In this document: piece after piece, positions 23,165-35,431 of the stretch
Layout of the letters: every line of letters begins with the position of its first letter
Position numbering within the stretch: the first letter of the stretch is position 1
NCBI RefSeq assembly: GCF_000247695.1
Contig: NW_004624747.1
Coordinates: 26,714,632 to 26,778,631, forward strand
DNA from: Heterocephalus glaber
Lineage: Eukaryota; Chordata; Mammalia; Rodentia; Bathyergidae
Reading direction: 5' to 3'
DNA length: 64,000 nt
Notes under the pieces: generated by a model
Databases searched by the model: none
Told to the model about the DNA's origin: nothing
Seen by the model: the letters and a program-made list of their open reading frames with translations, nothing else
Position numbers and translations under genes: made by a program

Positions 23165-23560
23165 TTCACAAACAGGCCACTTTCGGCAAACCAGGCTGTT
23201 TCTCAGTAAACAGAAGACACTCTCCCGAGTGCCGAAAACTCCAGTGATTGTCTACACCCCTGTGGAGACTTCCACTTAATCATGAACACTTCACCCCAGG
23301 TTCCTTAGCCTCTTCGATACCTGCATAAGCCTGACTCCTTTCCCAGGTAACTGCTAACCTCTCTCTCCTGGTGTCAGCCCATCCTCTCACAGATGAACTC
23401 TCTCCCAGCTGACTGCTGCTATTTCTCTCTCCCAGTGTCGGCCCATCCACACACGGATGTGATAAACGGCTTTTCCCAGCTAGCTGCTAGAATCTATCCC
23501 CAATTTTAGTCCCTGATCTTAGCTCTGCTCACTGCAATAAACTTTTCCTTCGAAAGCCAT
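23165..23560 (+). mobile_element. possible endogenous retroviral LTR with internal tandem repeats
   Basis: CCCAGGTAACTGCTAACC, CCCAGCTGACTGCTGCTATT and CCCAGCTAGCTGCTAGAATC begin three imperfect tandem units (about 23343, 23405, 23477), the first two each followed by GTGTCAGCCCATCC or GTGTCGGCCCATCC. The stretch TCTGCTCACTGCAATAAACT then carries a polyadenylation signal in a context like the R/U5 region of gammaretrovirus-like LTRs. No coding remnant accompanies it. Family assignment is tentative. Confidence 0.5.
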
Positions 23561-23640
23561 CTAAATGAGTGGTTTCACGTGCACAGTCTAACACTCCCTT
23601 CCTTCCCTCTCCCTCTCCCCCTCTGCCTCTTCTTTCTGTA

Positions 23641-23745
23641 TTGTTTTTGTTTTTGTTTTTGGGGGTTTTTTGGTACTGGGGATCGAACTCGGGTCCTTGT
23701 GCTTGTGCAGCAGGCAGCGGAACCATGGAGCTAAATCCCCAGCCC
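23641..23745 (-). mobile_element. ID-type SINE, minus strand
   Basis: On the minus strand: AGGGCTGGGGATTTAGCTCC, then CCCGAGTTCGATCCCCAGTA, then an A-rich tail interrupted by C. The flanks TCTTTCTGTA (23631-23640) and TCTTTCTATA (23746-23755) are a 10-bp duplication with one mismatch. Confidence 0.9.
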
Positions 23746-23755
23746 TCTTTCTATA

Positions 23756-24150
23756 TTTTTATTAGATCTGAAATCTGTAAGGATCCCTGCTGATGTCCTT
23801 ACAAGGGTAAATACTCGACACAAGTCAACAAACCAAACCGCAGAGTTGCTTGCAGAGCGGTGGGAGACACTGGGAGAAGCATGCAAGTCCTCTGAAAGGG
23901 AGGGCTGATGCTGATCCCTTCTCGCCGAGCCCGGCTGGAATGGAACTGTCAGGTGCAGGGCTCGCGGCCGCTCTTGGTTTGACGGCGCAGCTTCATTACT
24001 CAGAGAGAAAGCAGGAGTTCGTTAACGAAGTGAGGCAAAGATGACAAATATTTGAAGGAGATGCTTGTCAAAGCCAAGACTTTTGCCCACTTCCTGGGGT
24101 CTGATTAGTCCCTGCCATTTTCCCTCAAGATAAGCAAGTAACTTTGCACA

Positions 24151-24152
<2 letters not shown>
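23756..24152. other. intronic sequence, no recognised element
   Basis: No coding or repeat signal recognised. Confidence 0.4.

Positions 24153-24195
<43 letters not shown>
24153..24195. repeat. (GT)n microsatellite
   Basis: An uninterrupted GT dinucleotide run of about 21 units. Likely length-polymorphic and capable of Z-DNA. Confidence 0.97.
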
Positions 24196-24196
<1 letters not shown>

Positions 24197-26689
24197 CAGA
24201 GACAAAAACAGGTGGAGGCCGAGATGGAGAGAGACCAGCTGGGGTCGGGAGCCCACTCTGAACCGTCTGCTCTTTATTCAGAAAGGAAGTTCCTGATCTG
24301 TTTTTTGAAGGTCAACAACCACGTTGCTCTGTCTACATTGAGTGCGGATCAGTCCTGACCGGCACTTGCACTTCTGAAACTCCTATAGGAAAGAATAACG
24401 CCAAACAACGTCAGAGGTGTCCCAGCAGGGAAGCCGCCCTCTCTCTGCCCATGCAGCACCGGATATGGCCACTGTGCTTCCACCATCAACCGGAAATGCA
24501 CAATTTCCAAAGCCAAGGTGACTGCTTTACACAAAACCCTCACATCACCTCAGCCTGCATTTTTTTCTTTAAAAAGAATTAACAGATAATCTTTCTAAAT
24601 GGGAACCTTATTCCCATCCATACAATTACTAGGGTTTTTTTTTTCAGAGACACTGCATTCAAATCTGTACTTTGTCTCTAAGATTTACATTAAAAATGAA
24701 CTTGAGAACCTGCCTTTGGCTTGGAATTTCATAAATGAAGTTGTTGAAAGGTGTGGGAAGATCACGAAGAGGTTTTCCAGTTTTTTGGACTATAAAGAAT
24801 ACACTGGGAAAACAGACCTTCAGGCTGCCACCGGAGTGTGGGGTCCTGGCAGCCACACTCGGTCTCCCGTGCCCTCAGCACCGGTCGAGGACAGGACTGA
24901 GGTGCAGGGTGGGAAAGGAACTAAATCAGGGCAGCCACACTGGGAAGGATAGGTGACGAGGCCCGAGGTCTGCCTCTGGGACTTCGATGTCTTAGGGAAG
25001 AGCAGACAGTTGCCACGCGCTGGGCGCAGGTCTGTAACCCCAGTACCAGGGAGACTGTCTGAAAAACACCAAAACCTAAAAGAAAAGAAAAGACTGGAAA
25101 GGAGGTGGCCCTGTCAGGTCAGAGGCGATTCCCCCCCAGCCTGAGATGCCCGGGCCCCTCGGGGCTCTCTGCTCCCACTCGTGGTGACTTCATCCAGGAG
25201 CAGGCTGGGAGGCTCTGCTAATCCTGGAACCCAAGGCGGCCGAAGGCTAGGATGGTGACGGGAGGCTCCAGGCCTCTGTCCGTGGGGTCTGGGATGGGGC
25301 CGTGTGAAAGCTGTCAGTTGAGTCCTGCAAATCCCGGAAGTTACTGCCACATCTTGGTGTCAGTGTTGAAGGAGGCGAGAGGGGCTAGGTGGGTGTGGGC
25401 CGGAGATGCGCGTGATGAACGGGCCGGTGTACGGAGCTGAGCAGGGAGCTTACCCGGCATTTTAGGGTCAGGAAGGGACAGATGGAAAGGAAAGCAGCGT
25501 GCCGAGCTCAGCCTGCAGCAAGGGGCATCCGCGGGCCGGCTCTTAACAAGGTCTGCATGTGGGGACAGCGGGCACAGTTCTCAGGCCACACAGCGAGGGG
25601 CCTCCGGTCCCTGCAGCTCTACCACACGACAGCCCAGCCACCCGCAGGAGCTGGGCTCTCAAGAACCCAGCCGCCCACCCTAGTTAGTCCTCCCACCCTT
25701 GTCTCAGGGCCTTGAGTGAGGCCCCGCGGCATTGTGCGCTTCCTCGGCTCCCTGAGATGTAAACCTTTCCAAAGCCTCGTGTCCCCTCCACAGCCCAGGT
25801 CTGTCTCCCGGTGGACCAGTGCCTTCCGGCTGGAAGGTGCGAGAGGGGAGAGAGCTCTGCAGTCCGTCTCAGGCTGGAGTGGGAGCCGCCATCCCAGTGG
25901 TACAGCTGCACCCCGGGGACCTGTGCCGGTTTCTGGTCCAGTCTGCAAACCAGCGGCCTGCGACTCTCTCTCCCTGTGGGTCAGGAACCGAGCTGGCAGG
26001 CTCTGGCCTCTTCCCACTGCTCAGCCTGGGATTCAGTCTTCCTCACTGGCTAACTCCCTCCAGGGTGTGTGTTTGTGGCCTGCGCTCCTTCCCCAATGCC
26101 CACAGCAGACCTGCGCAGTGAGGGTCATCACAGGGCCCCCAGAGCTCTGAGGGACACAGCATCGAGGCCCACACTCCACAGGATACCTGCAGACCAGGCG
26201 AGGCATGTGCACCTGACACGTCACATCTACACCATTTCTCAGCTCTCACGCTTCATCAAAGGCCCTCGCTGTAAATGCTGATGGACACCTCGTTCTGTTT
26301 GCAAAATCTGAGGTTAAGAAGTTAATATGCACCATGAAGCTTGTGTGCATACATCAGAAAAGCCCTCAATCAACCCTGCTGCACCCAGCTTGGTGCCTCT
26401 CCCATTGGTTCTGCCACCGAAGGGCCCAGAAGGGGCCATCAGCCAGGTGCTGGGAGAGGCTTCCTGATACCAATCGCAGAAATGTCACAGTGACCGCCCA
26501 GGGCAAAAGGAGCAGGTAAGAGTCCGAGGCGGTCCCTTCCCTGCTGCATGAATGTGGTCATTTCCATCACCCAGATTTCAGAGAGGACAGAAGTCTCCCC
26601 AAAACGGCTTCCATGAATGTTTCCATCAGTGTGACCCTTAATAGTGACTGTCACCTTGGCTCAATGAAAAGAGCCTGGCAGGTTAGTGC
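24196..26689. other. GC-rich intronic stretch
   Basis: Apart from the small B1-like remnant listed at 25010, no repeat is recognised. The overlapping frames at 25619-26150 on both strands are a GC-composition effect. Confidence 0.5.
25010..25099 (+). mobile_element. internally deleted B1-like SINE remnant
   Basis: GCTGGGCGCAGGTCTGTAAC, CCCAGTACCAGGGAGA, then CTGTCTGAAAAACACC and an A/G-rich tail resemble the two ends of a 7SL-derived B1 with its middle missing. It is short and diverged. Confidence 0.5.
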
Positions 26690-27110
26690 AGCAGCTCTGG
26701 GTGTGGCCATGGGCATGTCCAGCCATGATTGGCATTCGGACCAACAAACCAAAAGGGAGGACGGGCCCTGATGGTGGGAGATAGCATCCAACAGGCTTGC
26801 AATCCAGATGAAAGGAACTGAACTGGGAAGAGAGAAGCAGCTGCTTTGCCTATACAAAGCTCCAAGCTGCTGAGCTTGTGCATCTTTTGCTGCTGCTGCA
26901 TCCTCTGTGGGCCTGAGACCCCAGGCTCTGCAGACTTTCCCTGTGAACTTGTAGCGGCGACTCGGAGCTTCCAGGCTTCAGCCTCAGGCTGCTGCCTGCT
27001 TGGTGCCCCTATTCTGTGGCTTCCAGCTCCTGCATCCTCCACTCTCTGGTATGCAGTTCTGCCTCTGGCCCTGTGAGCCTATCCAACGAATCCCCTTTTG
27101 TAATTTGACG
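26690..27110 (+). mobile_element. old LTR-like repeat remnant
   Basis: The order GCCTGAGACCCCAGGCTCTG, AGCTTCCAGGCTTCAGCCTC, CTTCCAGCTCCTGCATCCTC, GTGAGCCTATCCAACGAATC resembles the right part of a mammalian LTR-like family that I know only by pattern (alternating GACTC/CAGGCTTC blocks, then GTGAGCCAATTC). Family uncertain. Confidence 0.45.
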
Positions 27111-30100
27111 TACAATTCTCCCGCAGACACTGCTCCTCGGCACAGCCCTAAGTGACCCAATCAAATCACATTCAAAGTCACCTGAAAGTTAACTGCTCAC
27201 TTAGTGCCCTTCATAAATTCCACCATATTGCCAGTTTTTCTGAGTGTAACAGGGCAAGTGTCCTGCGATGGAGGAGACACAGAAGTGACCCCAGGTGGCG
27301 GGGGAGCCAGGCTGGCCACCCACTGCCTGGCAGAGTCACCTCTGACCCTGGCCCCAAGTACCAGGAGGCATCTAGGTGAGGAGGGCTCTTCTCCCTTCCA
27401 ACCAATCACCTGCATCATTCTACGATGGAGGGCAGAGCAAAACCACCACTGGCAGCTTATAATTCAACGTCCTTTCGGCTTTGCCAGGGAAGGTGCCCCC
27501 AGCACGGGTGTGATGTGCATGACCAAGGCTGCCACACTGCTCCAGGTGATAAGCAGGTGCTGTCACTGTGTCGCTAAAAAGTGATTAGCACGAGAGGCGT
27601 CCACACCGCGTTCCCACTTGGAACACGAGCATCAGTCTGAGAAGACATTGTGGGCCACGCAGAGAGGGGAGCTTCAGACACCAGCAGCAACGCCCAGAAT
27701 AGGAAGTTGCCTCCACCTAGCTGCTGGAGCTTCAACATGGGCCTGTTTCAAGTCTTTGTGAAAAGTCTTTAATTTTGAGAGATTAAAGGAAGCATTTAAA
27801 ATGAAGTTCCAAGTGACATGCGCAGAACATCCTGCTGAGTCCAGGGGCGTCAGGTCCCCAGTTGGGGCTGGCTGGGCCCTGCGTGGAGCCAGTCTCTGCT
27901 GGAGCCGCCCCGGCCTTGTCACCCTTCCTGGCACTGCCCTGTCAAGCTCCTGTCCTTGAGCAGACGCTCACTGTGGCCAGCACCACACCCCGGCTGTCCT
28001 GCAGGCCCTGTGTACACGGCCGCCCTGGGGTGCTTCCCCAGGTGTGAATCGGGCCACACGTCTCCCCAGGCACTATGCCAGCGGCCTTTAGCCGCACTTC
28101 GAGCAACAGTCAAGTACCATCTCATGATCTCCACTGAGAACATGAGTCCAGAAACTTGAAAGGCTTGAAAGTCCGTTTACTCAGAATGAATTTCTTCTTC
28201 ATTTTTTGAAGACTCTCAAGATTTAGAATAAGCGAATCAGCTAACAGTCATCTGCCTTTATAAAATATCTGTTATAAAGAAAACTGCTATGCATTGCAGA
28301 CGTGAAACTGCTGTGTATCAAATGCCCCAGGATGCATGCACGCATGCACGCGCACACACACACACACACATACACACACACACTTGCGTGCATGCACGTG
28401 TGCAGAACTGAGCCAGGTGCCTGCCCTGAGTGCCCCAGGCTCTCTTCCTGTACTCCTCTGGCTGCCTCAGTGGCTGCAAGGTGCTCACCCTACCGCCACA
28501 GCTCCCCTGCCGTCTCCTCCTTACTCAGAAAATAGCTCAGAATCTCCTCCTCCTGTGCACACCTTCCCAGCATTGCTGCCCGGAGCATCACAGGAGTTGC
28601 TGGGAAAGGAACCCCAAAACCCCAGTGAAAGTGCGGGTCAACCTGGTCCCTGGGGACCCAGGAAGAGCCTGAAAGTCAAGTCCTGTGCATCCCTCTCCCA
28701 TCAGGACGCGGCGCTCGCGGGTCCCCAAGGAAGGGTTACCGTGACGGGGTCGGCCTCCGTCACCCTCTGCCCACCAGGAGGCCGCTCCCCAGGGGCGCTG
28801 CCTGCCCTCTGACCCTTCTCGGATCCCAGAGCACAGGAGCGAGCGCGGGCTCTTGGAGGGGACAGACACGGGTGTGAATCCACAGCAGGGAAAGCTGTGT
28901 CTGAAGGGGCCCTGCTGTGCTGCCCGGGCACATCCATGACACTCGCTTGAAGTCACAGGCCGTCTCTGAGGTCTCCAGGGAGCCCCTAGAGGGGACCCCC
29001 GGGAACTGTCGCCAGTCGAGTCTGGTCAGGTTGGTTCCATCTGTTCCTACGAGCTCTGTGTGAGCCAAAGTGCAGGCCCTGTGCGCAGTGGCAGCCTTGC
29101 TGGGCCAAGGGCCCTGGGACTCCACGGCCAGCTCAGTCGCAGCCTCGAGACAGGAGACAGCCGGCTCACTCCTGCTCGCCCTTGTGATAAGGGGCCTGCG
29201 GCCGGCCCTTCAAGGAACCGTTAAGCTATTTTCGGATTTAACAGTGCACACATCTCCCCGGAGCTCATTTCGTGGCTTACTGAGCTGTGTTACACTGTGA
29301 AACTCTCCCAGTACAATCGGAGCGTGTCTCCAACAAGACCAACAGCTCCAGCCCGCCTCGAAGCAGGCAGGAAATCCAGCAGCCCAAGGGGCGAGGGGAC
29401 AGCAGTGCTGCACCAGGCAGGCTCGCATAGCTGGGGCGAGCACGGTGTCGGGAGGGCCAGGAGGGGAGTCCTAGAGCACAGAGGCTTCCTTACAGTCTTT
29501 GAACATCACACAAGCAAACCCACTGACCCTCCACTAACAAAACCAGACCGCCGTAAACTCCGCTTTCTGTGGCTGCAGAAACAAACTCATCGGGTCCCCA
29601 GGGAGAGGCAAAGGGCCCTGGGGGACAAAGGTCATCGCGGGTGCTGACCCAAGGCACAGCTTCGAGGACCCGGCAGGAGTGGTGGCACCGAAGTCACCGA
29701 GCCACGGAGGACAGCAGGGCCCATGGCCACTCTGCCCCCCACATTGGACTCCACTTCCGGCTGGTGTCTGCCTCCTGCTGCGTCCTCTGACCTCGAGGGT
29801 CCGGGCTGCGCCCGCCTGCAGCACCCAGCTCAGCTCCTGGGGTTACACATCCTGCTCGGCCCTCAACGCTAGGGCACCACCTTCCTCCTTGCTTCTGTTT
29901 CGTCCTCTACCACAGGATGTGCAGACTGTCAGCACAGTGCTTCTTACAGTGCACACGTCGGAGCCGGCCCTTCGTGGGATCTGAAAAGAACCGTTGTGGC
30001 ACCATGGCAGCGGGCGGCTCAGCGCAGGAAGTAGAGTCTGGCGGTGCTGTTTCCAGCACCTACTCCTATCCTTGCTGAAGTCAGAAATTAGCAAGTGTCA

Positions 30101-30299
30101 GAGAAATGTTAGATACAACAGTAGCAACTGAGACTTTCTCCACATTTCACCAAAAAGGATCTACAGATAACTAAGAAGGGGCTAGGTCCGCGCCCTGGGC
30201 TCTGACATCGTTTATTCCATCGCTGTGCCCCCTCAAGTCACTTCACTGTCACTGCTTTGGGTTTGGGCAAAGCCCAGCCCACGCTCCAATCTGCTCACC
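27111..30299. other. GC-rich intronic stretch
   Basis: Mostly unique sequence. It contains the alternating purine-pyrimidine tract listed at 28333 and an AT-rich patch at about 28150-28310. Open frames near 28336-28956 and 29534-29984 occur on both strands with no domain. Confidence 0.5.
28333..28402. repeat. CA/GC alternating purine-pyrimidine tract with palindromic ends
   Basis: GCATGCACGCATGCACGC, then a (CA)n core, then GCGTGCATGCACGTGTGC. Nearly every base alternates purine and pyrimidine across 70 bp, and the flanking GCATGCACG and CGTGCATGC blocks are inverted copies. Confidence 0.9.
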
Positions 30300-30412
30300 A
30301 ACTACCTGCTTGTGCAAATAAAGTTTTATTGGAACATGGCCGTGCCAGTGGGCTCACCTGTCCACTCTGACTGCTATTTCCGCAGAGCGGAGTTGACTGG
30401 CCATAGCAGAAA
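30300..30412 (+). mobile_element. hAT-like (Charlie-type) DNA-transposon relic
   Basis: TGCAAATAAAGTTTTATTGG, AACATGGCCGTGCCAGTG and AGCGGAGTTGACTGGCCATA follow a common mammalian non-autonomous DNA element in which AATAAAGTTTTATTGGAACA precedes CAGAGTTGAGTAGTTG. Only one end is visible. Confidence 0.55.
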
Positions 30413-31924
30413 CCACCTAGCTCCCAAGGCCAGCGATACCTCTGCTGGGGCCTGGCGGAAGCCCTCGCTGACCCTGCGCCAGCGGATGGACGCAGTCCTC
30501 AGACGGTGGCCGGCGTGCTCCTGGCTCACATCCCCATCATCCCGCACCTCTGCCACGTGGTTCTCCATGCAGATGGTGTCCCCAGTAGACCAGCAGCTCC
30601 TGGGGGCTCCAGGAGCAGGGAAAGGGCATCAGTTCTGTGGCCCCTCCGGTGTCCAGGTGCCCGCCATGGAAGCTCGGGGTCATCGTCCCTGTGGTGCAGC
30701 TGCACATATGAGGTGTGTGCACAGCACATGCACCTGCACACATGGGTCCAGACACACACACCTGTGCACACGCATGCCTCTGCACAATATGCAAATACAC
30801 TACAATATTCACAGGCACGTATCATAAAAACACCTGCATGCTTTTAGTATGAATGATATATACCAATATTCCAGCCCCAGAGTGTTCCTCTGCACATTTC
30901 CAAACCCCTGCACATTTCCAAACCCCTGCACGGCCACGACACGCTTTTCCAGCCACTGGCTTATCTGACGTGCGCGCCAGTGCACAGGTGACTCCAGCAG
31001 GTGGAACTCGACCTGGCTCTGCTGTGTGCCTGCCGGGCTCCCCACTCCTCTTGCAGGGTCCTTGCATGTTTCCCAAGGCATCCCCGTCACACGTTCGGGA
31101 AGGTTTTGTGGTCCCCACTGGTTTCAGATGCAGGACAACTGAGCTGTGCGTGCAGCAGAGGCACTGCTGGTGAGGAGGAAGCCTCGCGTCGCTGGTCTTC
31201 GGTGCTGCAGCATGGAGCAGGTCCTGCCGATTTACACTCGCCGGACACCCCACTTCCTGTCACAGGCCACCTTCACCAGGCTGGCAGATGCAGGATGCTG
31301 TCCCGTGTTGTTTCCTGACCTCTTCCTATGTGTGCTGGCTGCTGGCATTTTCTCCTCCCTGTGAATTGTTTGATGGCAGCCCTGGCTGCTTTTCCTGTGC
31401 GTTGTTTAGCGTTGTCTGTGATGTGTGTGAGACTTTTAACTACCTGGGTGCTGATTCCTGGTTGTTTTAAGCTTCTCCTAAGCCTTCTCTCTGCTCCCAC
31501 CAAAACACCCCCCTGGCCCGGCACCCGACCCCAGCCTGCACATCAGAGACACTGAGGGATAAGAAACCGGCTCCACCTGTCGGACGGGCCTCCCTAGGGT
31601 CGGCTGTGATGTCAGCCACCTGCCAACGTCACGTCTACATGCCTGCACTTTACTGACATAGGCTCTGACTTCCATGAGTGGGGCATCAAGCGAGTGGAAG
31701 TTTCACACAGTACATATTCTCACTCTGCCAAAATGTGTAACAGGGTTTGACTTTGTAAGTAAGTAAAAAGAGGGGGTAAAGGAAGACCTACAAATGAGTG
31801 TGTGTAGAACATGTGCCAGAATGAGAACACGTCCCAAACTCACGGTGACAGACACGTCCCACGGACAGACTGAGGACTGCAGGCGAGGAGAGGGAACATG
31901 TACACTGGCGGGTGTGACTCTGGC
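30413..31924. other. intronic sequence with CA-rich patches
   Basis: 30710-30790 is rich in CACACA and GTGCAC. The 18-bp duplication listed at 30891 lies here. No gene recognised. Confidence 0.5.
30891..30931. repeat. 18-bp tandem duplication
   Basis: TGCACATTTCCAAACCCC is present twice, identical and back to back, followed by a third partial start (TGCAC). Confidence 0.92.
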
Positions 31925-32055
31925 GCTCTGGGCGAGTGCTTTCATTTCACCGTCACCACAATCCTGTGCAGTACACGTCTTCCCAAGGAGACACTAGCAC
32001 TTCCCCGCAGTCACCCCGTGAGTGATGGAGTCGGATTCACACCCACATCTCTCAT
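31925..32055 (+). repeat. MIR SINE relic
   Basis: GTGCTTTCATTTCACCGTCA, CCACAATCCTGTGCAGTACA and AGTCGGATTCACACCCACAT follow the MIR right half (TTTAATCCTCACAACAACCC ... GGATTCGAACCCAG). Confidence 0.55.
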
Positions 32056-32707
32056 TTTTATTCAACGAGGTTTATTTACAGGGTGCCAGACATGGTCCTG
32101 ATGACAGAGATGAATGATGAGTCGCCGTGGAATGAGCAGAATCCTTGCCTCCCTAGGCATCCATCCCCAGCTACAGAAGACGGTAGAGAGAAAGAGAATT
32201 CACTATGGACTACAATACGACCACCCCAAGTCACCACGCAGAGTTAAATACAGAGGCGAGTGCACGAGCACCCCAGAGTAAAAGGTCATAAAAAGAGAAG
32301 GAAATCCTCTGAATCACATGACTGGGAGCCTATACCCGCTGTCCCCCACCTGGCAAAAGGGCGTGATCACTGTAACTCTCTTTTGTTCCTATGCAGGGAA
32401 TTCGTAATTCTGACAAAATGGATTCATGTAAGTTCTTTTTAGATTTGCAACATATTTCAGGCATATAGTAAGGTACAGAAATATATGTAATAAAACTAGA
32501 CATATAATATAGCTTATTATGTGTAATATTATAGGTAAGAATAAGTACACACACATACATGTGTGCACAGTCGTATGTATCTATGTATGAACGCATATAT
32601 AAGAACACCATAAGCTTAACACTCAAATGAAATAAAATATAAACTTTTACAAATTGGGTGGAAGCCCCCTCACCAAGCGTTAAAAGTCTAAATGAAGGGA
32701 AGTGTGT
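32056..32707. other. AT-rich intronic sequence
   Basis: 32400-32640 is strongly AT-rich with short TATA-like runs and a CA-rich patch near 32550. It may be part of an old LINE 3' region but I cannot place it. No gene. Confidence 0.4.
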
Positions 32708-32990
32708 ACTGTGACTGTTAGCCTTGATGTGTCAACCTGGTTGGAGTAAGACACCTCCTGGGTGTGTCAGGGTATGTCAGAGCACGTGACCCTGGGCAAT
32801 ACACCTGGTCCCTGGCCCATCCTCTCTGGCAGCCCTGAACTAGGCAGCTTTGCCTCACCAGCCCTTCCTCCGCGGTGTTTCCACATGGAGCCAGCCAACC
32901 ATGGACTGGATCCCCCTACAACATGAACCAAATTAAAGCCCTCCCCCTTTAGGCTGTGAGTGTCTGAGACTTCGCGGTGTGCCTCGCTGT
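32708..32990 (+). mobile_element. LTR-like interspersed repeat (copy D)
   Basis: It begins GTGACTGTTAGCCTTGATGT and GTCAACCTGGTTGGAGTAAG. It then shares with copies A-C the run GCCAGCCAACCATGGACTGG, AACCAAATTAAAGCCCTCCC. The middle is shortened. It links the GTCAACYTG-starting type of repeat with the A-C tail. Confidence 0.55.
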
Positions 32991-33084
32991 GGACACCGAG
33001 GGGCACTTCAGTCTAAGCACCCGTCTCACCCAGGCCACGCACAGTGCTTGTGCTCCTGCGTTAAAACATCTGGCACTGTGGGTT

Positions 33085-33376
33085 TCCTTTTTTTTTTGCT
33101 TTATTTGCACAAAATATCATAACCACGGCTCCAAAGAAAGTTAGTGACACCACCAGTAACACCAACGGGAAACTGTGATAGCCACAGTAGAGTTAAAGAA
33201 AGAAATCATTGTGAAATTTGTTAAGGTTCTGGAAAAATGAATTTCTAGGTGTAATTTGGGGGCCTCAGAACCAATTATTTGGTGTTCCATTATTTCTTAT
33301 GGGAAAAATATGTTTAGTCCGAGAACTTTTCCATGTTCGAGCATGAATCTGGGGCGAACTGAGTCTGATAACAGGA
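33085..33376 (+). mobile_element. Tigger/pogo-like DNA-transposon relic
   Basis: The stretch ACGGCTCCAAAGAAAGTTAG, followed in a shifted frame by codons reading VIATVELKKEIIVKF, resembles the N-terminal DNA-binding start of pogo-like transposases. The right part, ATTATTTCTTATGGGAAAAA, TTCGAGCATGAATCTGG and CGAACTGAGTCTGATAAC, resembles the non-coding end of Tigger elements. The middle is deleted. Confidence 0.55.
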
Positions 33377-35431
33377 GCTTTACATATCTCCTCCTCGCCA
33401 CCGGTGGGGGTGTGGCGAGGGTTGCTGGACTTGTAATAAGCAACAACTGAGGGAAATAAATGTTCACATTAAGGAAAAAGTTGAGATTTAAACCACAGTG
33501 TGTCTACAAGCGCGGCCAGCGGAAAGTTGAAGGCCATTAAAGAAATGGTTCCGTGCACCCAACCACTCCAGAGTGAGACCAGCCAGCACGGGAGCAGCGC
33601 AGCACCTCACCCCGGAGAAGCCCAGCCCAGGGGCGGCTAACAGCCACAGGCCCCGTGAGGGACCGATTTCTCCCACTCCCTGGGTAACCGGAATATACCA
33701 AGGGCTGTACGAGACGCCGGGGTTATTAGGTGCTGGGCATTATGGTTCTCAGTAAAATAAATCCTCTGTAGACTGCAATGAAATGCTGGTTTCATCTCTG
33801 ATGTTTGAATTTCTCTGCCTTTGGTAGCTCCCGTACGAGACCCCTGGACCGTGACTTTTAGTCACAGACAAAAATGACACCTGTGGGACCAGCAATCATT
33901 TAGCCGTGACAGCAAGACGAGGAGGGGCGGCGTTTAGACAGGCGTCATCTTCCGCACAGCTCCCAGAGCCACTCCGCGACTCACCGGCCTGGCCCGTCTG
34001 CTGGGACTCACGCGCGGCCTCTGGCGACTCTCAGGTCTTTTCCACAGAGAAGCACTGGGAAGAAGCTGGTCCTGTGCTTTCTGTGAGTTGCCCAGATGAC
34101 TGTGAGGCACGCCTGCCGAGAATCTCCTGGCGGAAACACTCATTCATTCCCTCCTGCACTCGTCCAACAACTCTGCCTGAGCTCTGGAGGTGGGCAGAGG
34201 ATGGCACCCAGACCTCCACAGCCTGAGCCTCGAGTACACCGTGTTACCTGCCTCGGAGAATGACGGAGGGAAGCAGGGGCTGAGGCGGCTGACCAGCCAA
34301 CGCTCCCCGGAGGCGACTCCTGGTCTACGCGGGCAGGGGCCTAAGGTCCTTTAACGTCCAAGAGGGAGGCTCAAGGCCAGCATCAGAGGTGGCTGATGGC
34401 GCTCTGATGTTGCACGGGAGAAAGGAGGTGGAGCCAGTGCAACCCTGTCTGACCTCTGACCCCGGGGCACTGAGATTGACCTCTGTGTTGCTTTAAACCA
34501 CGCTGCCAAGTCTGGGGTAATCTGTAATAGCGGCCACTGGAAATGAACCCAAGCGCCACTCCTTGGCAGCCTGTGCTGGGAGCTGGGTGCACCATGGGAA
34601 CCCCTGTCCTGCCCCCCACTTCCCCTCCGGTCTTAGAGGCAGAAAGCAGTGGAGAAAACAGGCAGCGACACGGGTTTGAGTCCGCGTTACGTCTCCAAGG
34701 AAGGGAAGCTGGTGCAGGATAAAGGGAGGAACAAGTAGGAAGTTGCTGCTGGATGAAGGGGCATCAGTGCCGGCCTGGCCGCACGAGAAGGGTGCTATGT
34801 CCAGCATGACGTGCTGAGGCCTGGGCCTGAAGGTGCTGCCACAATGGCCAGGATGAGGCACTGTGGGGCTTGGGTCTCAAAAGGGGGACAGCAGCCCAAA
34901 GGAACAGGCAGGCGGGTGGCACCACCGTGCCAGGCCTGTGGGTCATCTTGGCAGCCAGGGCTCAGTCTGAAAGTGCTGCAGGAAGCCATCATGGTGGGCA
35001 ACCATGGTCGCATCACAAAAGGTATCTGTGCGGGAGGGGACATCCTTCAGCTCTGCTGCTGTTTCTCTGAAACTAACAGGCTCGGGGGAAACAGCACAGG
35101 CAATTGGGCTAAGGCACACCAGAAGCAGCAGCAGTAAGCTCCAGGCTGGGACAGCGTTGCCCACCAGCGTAAACCGTCTGTCTCGAGGGCACCACCATCT
35201 GTAGCCACCTGTGCCCCTCCAGGCCCTTCTGTGTCAGTGCACAAAGTGACGCCTCCACTGCGCCAGCCCGGGGCCTCCCGACATGAACAGCCCTGAGGGC
35301 CCCACTGAGGGGAGACCACTGGGCGTGTGTGCCAGGGGACAGGGGGGCAGGACGGAGCTGGCCCCACACTTCCACCATCAACAAGGGAAGGGACTCTGTC
35401 CTAAGCAGCCCTGTGAGCATCACTCACACAT
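33377..35431. other. GC-rich intronic stretch
   Basis: Moderately CpG-containing around 33940-34020, but not dense enough for a CpG island. No repeat or gene recognised. Confidence 0.5.

Noticed and set aside
28320..28410. CRISPR-like repeat array
   Set aside because: It is a dinucleotide microsatellite without repeat-spacer structure, in a mammalian genome.
33940..34020. CpG island or internal promoter
   Set aside because: CpG density rises only over about 80 bp, too short and too sparse, with no TATA or initiator context.
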